Of a DNA stretch of 64,000 nt, positions 1 through 10,073 are shown one piece after another; the first letter of the stretch is position 1, and every line of letters starts with the position of its first letter. A program made the translations under genes and the position numbers. The stretch is from Pictodentalium vernedei (Eukaryota > Mollusca > Scaphopoda > Dentaliida > Dentaliidae): assembly GCA_031216915.1 (NCBI GenBank), contig CM062297.1, positions 535,516,971-535,580,970 of the forward strand. Reading direction: 5' to 3'. The notes beneath the pieces are model-generated. The model was not told the DNA's origin and did not search any database. It saw only the letters and a program-made list of their open reading frames with translations.

Positions 1-377
1 AAAAATTATAAGTTACAGCCCTGAAAACATCCAACCACTGTTTCTTCCTCTCATCCTCTTAATGCATCCTAGGATCCAACATATTCATCATTACTTTGTG
101 TCTGGCATCATATAAACTGAGATTTATAAGCACAGAAGTTAGAGAGATGTTACTAACAAAAGGGCCAAACAAAGAATGAGGCTTGGTGCCAATTTCGGTA
201 CTTCCTTGACACTGTGCATGGGCAGTAGACAAAAGTATGGAGGACCACATAGGACATCAGTTTTTGGGTTTTGGATGCAAATTTTGGGGATTTGGGGGCA
301 AAATTTGTGTTTGGCCCTGAATATTTAAGAGTTAGCACCAGCAACTAAGTCTGGGCCATTGGTTACAGTATAAAAAT
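1..377 (-). mobile_element. DIRS copy 0, 5' end (right inverted terminal repeat and leader)
   Basis: This is the 5' end, on the minus strand, of a DIRS-type retrotransposon whose body lies left of the window. It matches the right ends of copies A, C, D and E in order: the 'ttacagccctga' leader, the 'gggccaaac' block, the mutated GCGCATGCGC and TTGGCGCCAA palindromes, 'gcaaattttgggga', 'gttagcaccagc', and the terminal 'acagtataaaaat'. The element ends at 377 and the 3-bp core that follows reads ATT. Decay of both palindromes suggests it is older than A or C. No coding part is visible. Confidence 0.85.
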
Positions 378-788
378 ATTCAGGGCTTTTCAAGGCCTCC
401 AAGCAAATTTTCAAGTATCTCCTTGAGATCAAGGCCGTTCCTTGAATTCAAGGCCCCGAGGGAACCCTGTACATAATATAAAACTTTTTTTTTTTTTTTC
501 ACAACTATAAATTACATTTTGAGTGCATTGATTTAACTCATCGCCCATTGAGCATTTTACTCATATTGTCACACTTTGTGGCCACATGGCCTTCTTCAGA
601 AACAAGAATGAAAGACAATCACATATTGAACAGGTTTTAACGCTCGAAGTTCATATAAATGCAGAAAGGAATTCAGCATTACATTTAGAACATTTACAGG
701 TAACAACTTTTTGAAAGCATCCTATTGTATTATACAACAATGACACAACATAGAGATCCCAAGTATACTTTGGAAATGTACCACATAC
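378..788. other. Intronic spacer downstream of the NPLOC4 789-915 exon
   Basis: This is NPLOC4 intron sequence 3' of the exon on the minus strand. It holds a short purine-rich repeat block with 'caaggcc' motifs at about 385-470 and a T-run at about 486-499. I looked for the next NPLOC4 exon here and saw none, so it should lie left of the window. Confidence 0.5.
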
Positions 789-915
789 CTGTGACTACAA
801 CTGTGACAAATTTTGAGCCAAAATGACCATCTGGAGATAATTTACAAGCATTTGGATATTTATTTTGAAAAGATGCTGCCATGATACATTCTTCAGCACT
901 GAGGAAATGTGAATC
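789..915 (-). CDS. NPLOC4: NPLOC4 internal exon (NPL4 family, MPN-domain region)
   Basis: NPL4 binds UFD1 and p97/VCP and helps unfold ubiquitylated proteins. On the minus strand a pyrimidine-rich acceptor (TTTATTCTTTCAG) precedes the exon and a GTATGT donor follows. The 127-nt exon starts in phase 0 and ends after the first base of a glycine codon. The peptide begins [10 protein letters not shown] and contains FQNKYPN and the NPL4 hallmark [13 protein letters not shown]. It follows directly from the peptide of the exon at 60474-60635: the joined order [12 protein letters not shown] fits the vertebrate order N-K-D-T-Y-F-L-S-S-E-E-C without a gap. There is no stop inside and the reading is intact. 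I recognised the family from memory and ran no search; the match is long and specific. Confidence 0.9.
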
Positions 916-1486
916 CTGAAAGAATAAAACAAATTTCAAAAGTGAAATAAACTATCCTTAATTTTCTATGCAGCTACACTTTTTGATATTTTTTTCTACT
1001 TCCTCGGATGAGAGTTGTATGTGGTTACATTTTCTACAATTCGATGTAATACCAATATTAAATGCGAATATTTGTGAAAATCAGAAAAAAAGACAGAAAA
1101 AAAGACATGCAGCTGAATTAAAAAATAAATATTATAATTTCTATAAATTCATATGAAATAGAAATATCAGAAATCGAAAATAATTTCTATATTTATCATA
1201 CCTACTCCTGGAACAGACATACTAGCTAGCTCAATTTGAAGAATCATGCCCAACACTAAATTTTGAACACCCCCCCTCCTCCACCCCAAAATTAAGCCAA
1301 GTGACACAAAATAAAGAGTCCTGTATCATGCTCCATACATGATGTCTGCACATGAGCAGAAGTCCTGGAAGTGTCGTCCATTCCCACCATTAACCATTCT
1401 TTTGTTGTGCCTGTTAAGTGTACATAGTTGATTGCAGGAATGTGCGAGTGAACAAATCATGGGAAGACACTTCCTGTCTGTGTCAG

Positions 1487-1590
1487 TGGTAGGTATGATA
1501 AATATAGAAATTATTTTAAATTTCCGATATTTACCCACCATTACCACTGGCCCAGACATGCTGAATAAATAAGAGTAAGGAAGGAGGACC
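1487..1590 (-). repeat. Internal complementary region (ICR) of DIRS copy I
   Basis: The stretch from 'gtaggtatgataaatatag' to 'ccactggcccagac' contains two halves. The first is the reverse complement of the copy I left end (about 1173-1215) and the second is the reverse complement of its right end (about 42130-42160). The halves meet at 'ttccga', presumably the old circle junction. Confidence 0.65.
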
Positions 1591-1600
1591 ATACAGGATT

Positions 1601-4063
1601 AAGAAGAAAGATTAAGCAGGCTTGCAAACTTAATTGCCGAAAACTTAAATCTCTAAGCATATGAGTTAACAAAAAAGTCTACATAAAAAAAATAAAGATC
1701 TCAAGATGGTTTACTTAATAGACCGTTAATAAAAAGTAGATCTTCAGTTTCTTGGACCATTTTTTTAAAATTGCATGTGGGCGGGCATTTTTTAATTTTT
1801 TTTTTGTAATTATTTCTTTGTCATCAAAAGTTCATGTTCTTGGTTTGTTTTATGTTTTAAGCCTCATAATCTACAGAACAGCATGGGTGGTGGTGTATTT
1901 TGTCCCTTGAGTACAAGAAGGCTTAGCAATGCTAAAGCATTGCGAAGTCTTGTTGCACTAAAGGGACATATTTATCAACTATATTAACTTGGGTAAAATA
2001 TCAGACATAAATCATTTAATATTTATTTTTTAAGATTGCATCGGTTATAAAAATGAGCATGTGACAGACAAAAGGACCACAGAGGAGGACCTGAGAAACA
2101 GATTTTTAATTTTTTTGGCCTAACTGACTAACTATTGATAGATGAATGGATAACAGAATACTATTCTGGAGTTACCTTGATTACCTCTTGACTAATATGC
2201 TTATCCTAAGAGGTTACAAGTAGATTAAGGTTATTGCAATATAAATTTGTCCAGTCAAAAATTCAAAGATACACTATTGTCTTATCCCTTAAGTTTTAAA
2301 TTGCAATAATATGAGTTGGCGAGTATGCAGATAACATACCAGAGCGAGACCATGCTCTGAGAGAGGAAGAAAAAAGATTCTTTTAAACTGAGGTAAATCC
2401 AATTTCCTCATTAAAGTTGAAGTAAACTCGTCCCCAGATCAGGTACATCAAGCATTTTCTTGGAAAAGAATAATAATTCATCCAGGAAAGTAGAACAAAT
2501 GGAACCCCACAAACAGACCTTTCCAGGATAAGAAAGATTACTGACCACTTACAACTTACAAAGGCCGAACTCCTATAAAAGTATTAAAATTGTGGTAACG
2601 GAGACAGAATGGAACAAAGAACATTCCTGACTAACTTATAGTTACAGATCTTCTACAAAACAAATGTTTTCTGATGGCTATCAACAAAAGTTCACTCTTC
2701 ATGATGACAAGTCTATTCAGTTACAGCCACAGCCACACAGACATTCGTCTCAAGAAATTAGGGTATAAATACTGCAGGAGACCTCTGTAATATCTATAAA
2801 GGTTGTCTGCCAAAGCTACACATTCTGAGTCAAAGAATGAAGAGCTGCTGAAGATGAGCCATTGTGATCATCTGACAACTCTTTTGACAGAGACTGAGGA
2901 TGAAAGGAAGTCCGTCTTACTCTCCATCAAATGGAGATCTGAGTGAATCTGTAACTTGATTAAAATTGATGGTTCGCCACAAGGGCTATAATCTCCAGCT
3001 TCTAGAAATTAGTCAGAAGCTATAGTAGACCCATAAGAGGAAGGACATGTGGCATCGTGTGCAGACCTCTGATATGTAGTTTCCAGGTTTTAACTTAGTA
3101 AGACTAATCAGCTAACTAAAATAAAGGCTGCTAGGTGCCCAATAACACTTAGTTATGACACTGGTGTTAATCCTTAAGAGCCTGGAGATTTTTATACATT
3201 TTCACTATATTTTGAAAGTCTACCTTCTGTGGCTTTGCAGTTGTTTCTAGTCACATCTTGGGTGCCTACAGAGGCAGCCAAGACTTGCCTAGAAACAACT
3301 GACAAGGTACTTGAAAAACAAGTTTCGAGTTTACCCAAACAATACATACTGGGGCACCTGTTCCATCGCATTAAAAAGTTATCAAAGTCAGAATTAGGCC
3401 CTTAAGAATTAAATCCAGATAAACTACAGCTAATACATTGCAGGAAACATCAGTTGTTGACCTGTTAAGCAACAAATTCTGATTCACATAATATGAATTT
3501 GCCATTAAAAGAAGATCCACCATGATATATATCTGTGGACTTTTCTAATTGAGCAAAATGAGAGGAAGTCTTTCTTACTGTCACTCGAATGGATATGTAA
3601 GTGAAAATGTGAGTTGAAATATCTTAATCCAAGGAAGATGTGAGCGATTGATTTGGCAACATATACCTCTTGGATAACTCATGCAAACGTTTGCAGTAAT
3701 ACTTGAAAAAGACTTTCATAAAGTGGATCCAAGCATAGGCCATCCTCAATGGTGGTAGAATGATGAATGTGATGGAGACAACAGCATAGAGACATCAAAG
3801 TATCCACTGAATGGTTCATACCACAGTGGAGAAAGGAGTTAATTCATGATGTAATTCACCCACTGGTAACAACCCGCTCAGTAATATTAATACAAAACCA
3901 AGATATGTTTACTCTAGAGTCAGTCCTACTGCCTGATCCTCATCAACCTTGGCTTTCATAACATCACTGTCAGAGTGATGAAGATAACTAGTGATTGTTA
4001 CTGGTAGGAGCGATGATCCCAAAGAATGATGTGTAAGGAACTTATAGATTGTAGTTTACGGAG
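1601..4063 (-). other. Interior of DIRS copy I, no recognisable YR or RT
   Basis: By position this should hold the tyrosine recombinase and part of the RT of copy I. I recognise no catalytic motifs and no long frame. A diverged direct repeat is visible, with 'gaaaggaagtccgtcttact' at about 2901 and 'gaggaagtctttcttact' at about 3562. It resembles the purine/pyrimidine pattern in the array of copy G, so copy I may also have been a non-autonomous form. Confidence 0.4.
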
Positions 4064-4075
4064 AACCACTCCATG

Positions 4076-4440
4076 TTATTTATTTATTTATTGGTGTTTA
4101 AGGTCACATATTTATGCACAATGGCTAATCATGACCAGACAGTTTTACGGGTGGACGAAGCCGGAGTACCCGGAGAGAACCACCGAGCAACGACGAGCAG
4201 CTGCCAGCTCCCCAACATCATAACTCCGCACTGCAGCACAGGCAGGGTTAGATTGGTTGAAGACATGTGTACAATCAACGTGCAGTACGCCTTAGTACAC
4301 GCCGTCATCGTGCCCCCACGCGGGCAATGGAGATGAAGTGTCTTTCCCAAGGACACGACGCAGTTGCCGTAGGTGGGAATCGAACCGAGGACCTCTTGGC
4401 TTGCAGCCTGCACCTCTACCTACTGAGCCACTGTGCTCCC
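4076..4440 (-). mobile_element. tRNA-derived SINE (type 1)
   Basis: Read on the minus strand the element starts with a tRNA-like head. It has an A box (TGGCTCAGTAGG) and a B box (GGTTCGATTCC) about 35 nt apart. It ends in an (AATA)n-type tail at 4076-4092. It is flanked by a perfect 12-bp target duplication, aaccactccatg, at 4064-4075 and 4441-4452. The segment next to the tail ('ttggtgtttaaggtcaca') is shared with the type 2 elements at 15271 and 41091. Confidence 0.9.
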
Positions 4441-5594
4441 AACCACTCCATGGCAATATTAGTAAAAGTCTCACTCACTGTTACATTAATCCAAAAGTTG
4501 TAGCCAAATTATAGGTACATGGCCTGAAACATAATAATTTGTAGTGATCGACCGATTATACAAAGACCCCATGGATCGATTTCCGATTATAGAAAACCAT
4601 AATCGGCCGATTCCGATTTCGATACCGATTTTTATTCAATAAAATTTACCCAAAATTTGTCTGTTAATCAGTGCTTGCAACAAGTCGTGGCCGATCGGCC
4701 CTGGCTGCGAGATCGGCCCCGAGACCAGTATTCTAGGGGCCTTTTAACCGGCCGCGAAAATTTCAATGTCCAATTTCAAAACATTCGAGTTATTTCGAAG
4801 AGTTTTGCACTTTATTTATATTAATACCCGTACTGACTCATGTTGAAGCCCAGGGGGGTACTTGCAGTGGATAAATTACAAAGTGGGGGGGAGGGGGGGG
4901 GGCCTTCGGGACGAGTAATACTAATAGTGCTTGCAAGTCACGTTGGGATGCGTCAGAAATTAAGACAAGTAAGTACCCACTGGTATGTCATGCTTCTTTG
5001 GAAACCGCCTACCAATTTTATAGAATTTGCTTTAAAAATTCTCATAATTATCTTGTACATACGTTTCATATTCAGATTTCGGGTTTTAATCCTCAATTTA
5101 ATGAATAAAACAAACAGAAAACCATGTGGTGTTTGTTTTCATTTTTTTTTTGTACAGGTTACTCTCGAAGCCAGAAATGGACGTAAGTATGTCAATCAAC
5201 ACTGCAAACCACCCCCTTGAAAACAAACAAACATAGTCTGTTTAAAAATAGCTGTTTTTTAAATATGTACACTTATTACGAATAAAAAAAATATAGCTTC
5301 ACACAAAATCAATAAAAAAATCATAATATGAAGACCAGATAAAATTTACACAGCGGAATATGAATAACAAAATAGTTGCCTCCCTTGGCTACATTCAAAA
5401 AATTGATTTTACACTGAAAGTCATAACTTCAGATGTTGCAGAGCATGATGAAATGATAAATGAGCATGTTTTATTAAACCAATAAGTCATAAATCATATC
5501 CCTGGTTATATTGTTATATAATTCTCAAATACCAGAGTTGTAATTATTTTTTTATTTTTAATTACCACTTTCTCATTAATTTCTGAACACCCGT

Positions 5595-5676
5595 TTTTCA
5601 CAATGAGTTGTGCACGCTCGAAAGTGGCAGTGTTCTTTCACAATGAGTTGTGCACAGCTCGAAAGTGGCAGTGTTT
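5595..5676. repeat. Short tandem duplication of about 41 bp
   Basis: Two adjacent copies of a unit reading 'ttcacaatgagttgtgcac', then 'gctcgaaagtggcagtgt', separated by a few bases and differing by one inserted A. It lies inside the hAT element, left of DIRS copy A. Confidence 0.8.
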
Positions 5677-5821
5677 AATCAGTATCTTTCTGATGATATT
5701 CAACCACTGTAAAAACTGTGAAAACTATATGTTGTGGGCGTGTTTCAGACAACTATTGACAGCAGCCTGCACACTCATTTGAACAAGTGACAGCTTCCAA
5801 AAGGAGGTCGACAAAAAAGTT

Positions 5822-6049
5822 AAAAAATTTATAGTAATTTATATATTTTTTATACTTACCAATGACCCAGACTTAGCTGGTGCTAACTCTAACAAAACCA
5901 GGGCCAAACACAAATTTTGCCCCCCAATCCCCAAAATTTGCATCCAAAACAAAAAGAAATCATGTCCTAAAGGACCTCCATACTACGCCTCTACTGCGCA
6001 TGCGCAGTGACGCAGACGTCCCGAAATTGGCGCCAATTATCATTCTTAC
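5822..6049 (-). repeat. Left (3') inverted terminal repeat of DIRS copy A
   Basis: From 5859 to 6049 this matches the reverse complement of 12736-12925 essentially base for base, including copy-specific bases such as 'actacgcctc' and 'acgcagacgtc'. The outermost bases 5822-5872 also match, inverted, the ICR bases 6122-6172. The 3' terminal 350 nt of the transcript could therefore fold into a long hairpin. Confidence 0.9.
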
Positions 6050-6121
6050 TGGCAGTGCCTGGTCAGCGCTATGTACTCAGCGGGGAGGCAAGAGTTCCCA
6101 ACTCCAGGGAGGGCCATCCCC

Positions 6122-6210
6122 GTCTGGGTCATTGGTAAGTATAAAAAATATATAAATTACTATAAATTTTTTAACATTTTTATACTGTACCAATGACCCA
6201 GACTTAGCTG
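6122..6210 (-). repeat. Internal complementary region (ICR) of DIRS copy A
   Basis: Bases 6122-6172 are the perfect 51-bp reverse complement of the outer left end 5822-5872. Bases 6176-6210 are the perfect 35-bp reverse complement of the outer right end 12904-12938. Between them is AAC (6173-6175), the complement of the GTT at the left end. The 89-bp size is close to the ICR of Dictyostelium DIRS-1. In DIRS models it templates joining of the two ends during circle formation. Confidence 0.92.
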
Positions 6211-6680
6211 AATAGTAAACAGGCTGGAGGGCCTAGGACATAGAGGAAAATCCAATAAGCTCAACTATATAGTAAAGAGGTAACCCCTTAAGGAGAAAAG
6301 GAGTATTAGGCTTTACATGTATCTTTCTTATTTAATATTAAATTAGAAAGATACACTACCCTTAATAATTGAGCACAATAACATTCATGTTCTCTATTAA
6401 CATCCAGTATATCCCTTATACTAATTATTTTTAAAGCAAGCCAAGAGAATTGAGACTCTTTATAGTCATTTAAAAGTGTCCGAGTATTGTATATTAAAGC
6501 CCGTTTGACACTTGACATATACAAATGCTTCACACCAAGCTACACTTTAAAAATAAGACATGAATGAATTTTAACATTAATATTACACTTTAAAACCATC
6601 CCGGAAGCGACTCAGAAATACTGACTTGGAGGAGGCATTCCCTTGCTTTTCACTATAAAGCAGGTGACCTAAGGGAACAC

Positions 6681-6703
6681 CCGCCCCCCCCCCCCCCCCC
6701 CCC
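6681..6703 (-). repeat. Poly-C run (poly-G in the transcript) 3' of the recombinase gene
   Basis: A run of C with one G, about 100 nt downstream of the recombinase stop in transcript sense. A run at the same place occurs in every copy that keeps this region (see findings). It can cause slippage in replication and sequencing. Confidence 0.85.
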
Positions 6704-6800
6704 TTCCCCTTGCCCTGGGTCAAATAGTCCAGAGCGAAGAGGGCAGCCGGACGGAGTCACTGCCGGAACAGAAAGCCTGCATAACTATAGTTGCAACTGT

Positions 6801-7800
6801 TTAGTGGACGACATTCTGAGCAACAGATAACGGACCTAAACAATGCAGGTCTCCAGAAATGGACTCAATATTTCTGAGATAAAAATTCGTAAATGTGGAT
6901 GGCTGAGACCAATAAGCAGCCTTCATTAAATCTGTAATAGCAACACTATTAGCATAAGCCCAGGAAGTAGAAATAGCTCTTACTTCATGAGCAGAAATCT
7001 TAAGCACAGACTGCTGAGAAGAAGATAAATCTTCATAAGCAGTACGGATAGTTAATTGAATCCATCTAGCAATAGAATGGACCGAAATGTCCTTTCTATT
7101 AGGCATCAAAAACAGAAAGAAACGTTTCCGTCCCTTTCTGATAAACTGAGATCTCTGTTTATAGATACGTAACGCTCTAACAGGACAGAGTAAAGGCCTA
7201 CGCCCGTCTGAAGACGGAAGAGCCTTAATAACAATAGGTTCCGGATATTTATTAGGAGCCTGATTCTTAGCTAAAAAAACCCACATTAGTAGTGAAGGTG
7301 ATAGTGTTCCCAACACTACGATAGTGAGAATCATCCACCGACAGTGCATGAAGCTCACTGACTCTTCTAGCAGAAGAGAAAGCTAAGAGAAAAGCTGTCT
7401 TATAAGATAAGAATTTGAAATCTACTGTCCCAAGAGGTTCAAATGGCTTTTCCTTCAATTTAAGAAGAACCCAAGCTAAATTCCACTTAGGAATTAATCT
7501 AAGAGTTCTGGGTCTATTTATCGAAAAGTTTCTAACCAACTTAGATAAAGAGACATTAGATCCAATTTGTAAACTATCATGATGTGCATAGGTATCAGAT
7601 AACATAGATCTATAACCCTTTATAGTAACAGGCTGCAGCTTGATTTCGTCAAACAAGTATACTAGAAAGTTTGCAATGTCTGGTATAGAGGGATCGATTA
7701 TATCTACAGAATGATCCCTACACCAACGACGAAAAACCTTCCACTTAGCCGCATAGTTTAGCGAAGAGGAGGTCCTCCTACAGTTAGAAATCGCGTCCAC
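6801..7800 (-). pseudogene. DIRS copy A tyrosine recombinase, one frameshift
   Basis: The enzyme would insert the circular DNA copy into the genome. The N-terminal core-binding part (KWKVFRRWC through IKGYRSMLSDTY) and the first catalytic Arg (SARRVSELHAL) read in one frame down to 7267. The remainder reads in another frame at 6801-7358, with the HxxR motif (HEVR, residues 124-127 of that frame) and the nucleophile Tyr in FTNFYLR (residue 160). The break is a run of seven A on the plus strand at 7273-7279, where copy C has five A and a T, a net gain of one base. All catalytic residues are otherwise present. The open frame runs upstream to 9690, overlapping the RT gene. Confidence 0.88.
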
Positions 7801-10073
7801 TGCTCGTCCTGTAAAGTGTTTGCCATGCAAGAAGGACCGCACAACGGAAAAACGTGAAGGTTGAGACCTTGCGGGTTGTGATGGAGTTGGCGCGATTTCC
7901 CCTGCGAAAGAAGATCCTCCCGTGGAGGAAGCTTTCGCGGTAGGTCCCACAACAGACACCTGAGTAGATTTATCCACGGTCTCTGTGGCAACAGAGATGC
8001 TACCAACAGAATCTTGCATTGAGATTGTTTTATCTTTAGCAATACTTGTTGAATTAACGGCGCTGGAGGATACGCATATCCTATCATTCCGTCCCAAGGG
8101 ATCGACAGAGCGTCTACTGCAAATGCTCTTGGATCCGGACACGGAGACACATACGTCTGCAACTGATTGTTGAGATGTGTCGCAAATAAGTCTATCATTG
8201 GCCGTTCCCATTGGTAGCAAATCTGATTGAATACTTGTATGTTGAGAGTCCACTCCGACGGCAACAAGCGACCCTTTCGTGAAAGGGAGTCTGCTAGCAC
8301 ATTCAGACGACCCGGTATATGACGGACCGAAAGAAGAACGTGATGTTCTAGCGCAAACAGAAGGATTCTTTCCGTTAGATTGAACAACGGAACTGAATGA
8401 GTGCCTCCCTGATTCCGTATATACGCCACTACTGTCGTATTGTCGGATAGGATTTGGACATGAGCATTGTGAATAATGTCCATCCAGTGACGTAACGCAA
8501 GCCAAATTGACATCATTTCCTTGATGTTTATGTGCTTGCACAGGAATTGCGGATCCCAAAGACCCTGGCATCTCGAATCCGTTGGGATTAATGATGCACC
8601 CCAACCTGTTTGACTGGCATCCATCATAATGGTAAAACTCGGATCCGGCAACTGCAGCGGAACTCCCTGAGTTAACCACTGAATGTTTGCCCAAGTCTGA
8701 ATCTCTTGTTTCACTTGATCTGACAAGAGAACGTCTACATCGAGCGAATGAATTTTCACACTCCAATTCTGAGTCAAGAAAATTTGAAGAGGACGTGTGC
8801 GTAACCGCCCCATCGGAATGAGATCCGCAGCGGCTCCGCACAGACCTATCAGTCTCATAAATTCTCTCGCCGTGACTTTGTCTGCGTGCAGACAATAGCG
8901 AGCATAACAACTGACTAACTTCGCTCTGGTTAACGGCAGACGAACGAGATTGTTGTGCGTCTCGAAGCTCATTCCCAGATGAGTGAATGACTTGGACGGC
9001 ACCAGATCCGACTTCTCCTCGTTTACTATAAAACCGAGACGTCGGAGCAATAGAAGAAGATTCTGAACATCGTTCTGAAGCGTTAACTCGTTGCCGTACC
9101 TCTGAAGAATGTCGTCCAGGTAGGCCGACGTTACCGCAGACGAATGAGCTCGGAAATAGATCATTACCAAGTTCATTACCCGAGTGAAAGCCCAGGGTGC
9201 TAGATTCAATCCGAAGCACATCGCCCGGAATTGATACACCACTCCTAGGACTGCGAAGCGTAGGTACTTTCGGAATGTCGGATGTACCATGATGTGAAAG
9301 TACGCATCTTTGAGATCTATGCTCGTTGCATAATCGTTCACCCGAATACTCGCTCTGACCAATCGAATCGTCTCCATATAAAACTTCAGAGCGACGATCA
9401 GCTTGTTTATCCAGCTCAAATCTATGACTGGACGGAACGAGCCGTCTGGTTTCGGAACCAGAAACAGATGGCTGTAGAATCCCGGAGATTCCTGGTTTTC
9501 TACGACCTCTACCGCGTTCTTCATTAAAAGAGACTGCACCTCTGATAACAGAGCGTCTCTTTTCTGCGGATTTGACGGAAGATGGGTCCACTTTGGACTT
9601 CGAGTTAATGGAGGCTTTCGTTTGAAGGATATCTTTAGACCTTCCGAAGTCACTCCTCTCACCCAAGGGTCGTCCGTAATCGACGCCCATTCTTGTGAAA
9701 AGCTCGACAACCTTCCGCCAACCGGTACACGATAGAGGTTTAAGCCATCACCTCCTGGACCTGTGAGGCCTGCGGTAGGAGAAACCACGTCCTCCATGGC
9801 CCGCACCTCGCCCCGTCGACCTCGGGGCGTCCGACCGATTGTCCCGGCCTGAAGGACGTCCCGAACGAGAGTCGCTACCCTGACGGTCTCTCGAATAAGA
9901 CCAAGAGGACGCACCAGAACCTCTATAGGAACCTCTCTTGGGCGCATTAGACCCAGAAGTGCCTGTCTTATTCGTGTCTGCTGTATCCGACTTCTTAGGA
10001 GCAGATTTGAACAACAGAGAATCTTTAGCTTTCTTTGTAATTTTATCATAAATAGCAGAAAGCTTGCCGCCAA
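7758..10073 (-). CDS. DIRS copy A reverse transcriptase / RNase H / methyltransferase-like protein
   Basis: Replicates the element by reverse transcription. The open frame is 771 codons. RT: LVPKPDGSFRPVIDLS (205-220), motif A SIDLKDAYFH (Asp253), the YLDD active site (318-321) and LGMSF (366-370). RNase H: MDASQTGWG (Asp485), INIKEM (Glu519), ILSDNT (Asp544) and NVLADSLSRKG (Asp595). After it comes the DIRS-type segment PMIDLFATH to YAYPP (625-670), which aligns in position with the N6-adenine methyltransferase-like domain reported for DIRS elements. The frame overlaps the end of gag by 326 bp in another phase. Its first codons lie in gag and the first ATG is at 10049, so the true start is unclear (frameshift or internal start). 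The frame is intact. Confidence 0.9.
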   Translation of the reverse strand: MAASFLLFMIKLQRKLKILCCSNLLLRSRIQQTRIRQALLGLMRPREVPIEVLVRPLGLIRETVRVATLVRDVLQAGTIGRTPRGRRGEVRAMEDVVSPTAGLTGPGGDGLNLYRVPVGGRLSSFSQEWASITDDPWVRGVTSEGLKISFKRKPPLTRSPKWTHLPSNPQKRDALLSEVQSLLMKNAVEVVENQESPGFYSHLFLVPKPDGSFRPVIDLSWINKLIVALKFYMETIRLVRASIRVNDYATSIDLKDAYFHIMVHPTFRKYLRFAVLGVVYQFRAMCFGLNLAPWAFTRVMNLVMIYFRAHSSAVTSAYLDDILQRYGNELTLQNDVQNLLLLLRRLGFIVNEEKSDLVPSKSFTHLGMSFETHNNLVRLPLTRAKLVSCYARYCLHADKVTAREFMRLIGLCGAAADLIPMGRLRTRPLQIFLTQNWSVKIHSLDVDVLLSDQVKQEIQTWANIQWLTQGVPLQLPDPSFTIMMDASQTGWGASLIPTDSRCQGLWDPQFLCKHINIKEMMSIWLALRHWMDIIHNAHVQILSDNTTVVAYIRNQGGTHSVPLFNLTERILLFALEHHVLLSVRHIPGRLNVLADSLSRKGRLLPSEWTLNIQVFNQICYQWERPMIDLFATHLNNQLQTYVSPCPDPRAFAVDALSIPWDGMIGYAYPPAPLIQQVLLKIKQSQCKILLVASLLPQRPWINLLRCLLWDLPRKLPPREDLLSQGKSRQLHHNPQGLNLHVFPLCGPSCMANTLQDEQWTRFLTVGGPPLR

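Noticed and set aside
1326-1592. An 88-codon frame as a possible NPLOC4 or other exon
   Set aside because: It lies in the left end and ICR of DIRS copy I and shows no match to NPL4 and no fitting splice sites.
4292-4413. A tRNA gene on the minus strand
   Set aside because: A and B boxes are present, but no cloverleaf closes, and the sequence continues into a SINE body with a tail and a 12-bp target duplication. The same holds at about 60960-61036.
5822-6172. A 350-bp unit with perfect 51-bp inverted ends, repeated at about 17212, 21148, 34061, 51717 and 62719, looking like a MITE
   Set aside because: In each case it is followed at once by the second half of the ICR and by the DIRS 3' region, and it lies at the DIRS left end. 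It is the 3' ITR plus the first half of the ICR, not a separate element.
7758-9690. N-terminal 640 codons of the 807-codon frame 7267-9690 as a separate protein
   Set aside because: It lies antiphase over the RT gene, has no recognisable domain and is Ser-rich low-complexity. Only the C-terminal recombinase part is supported; the overlap is kept as a finding.
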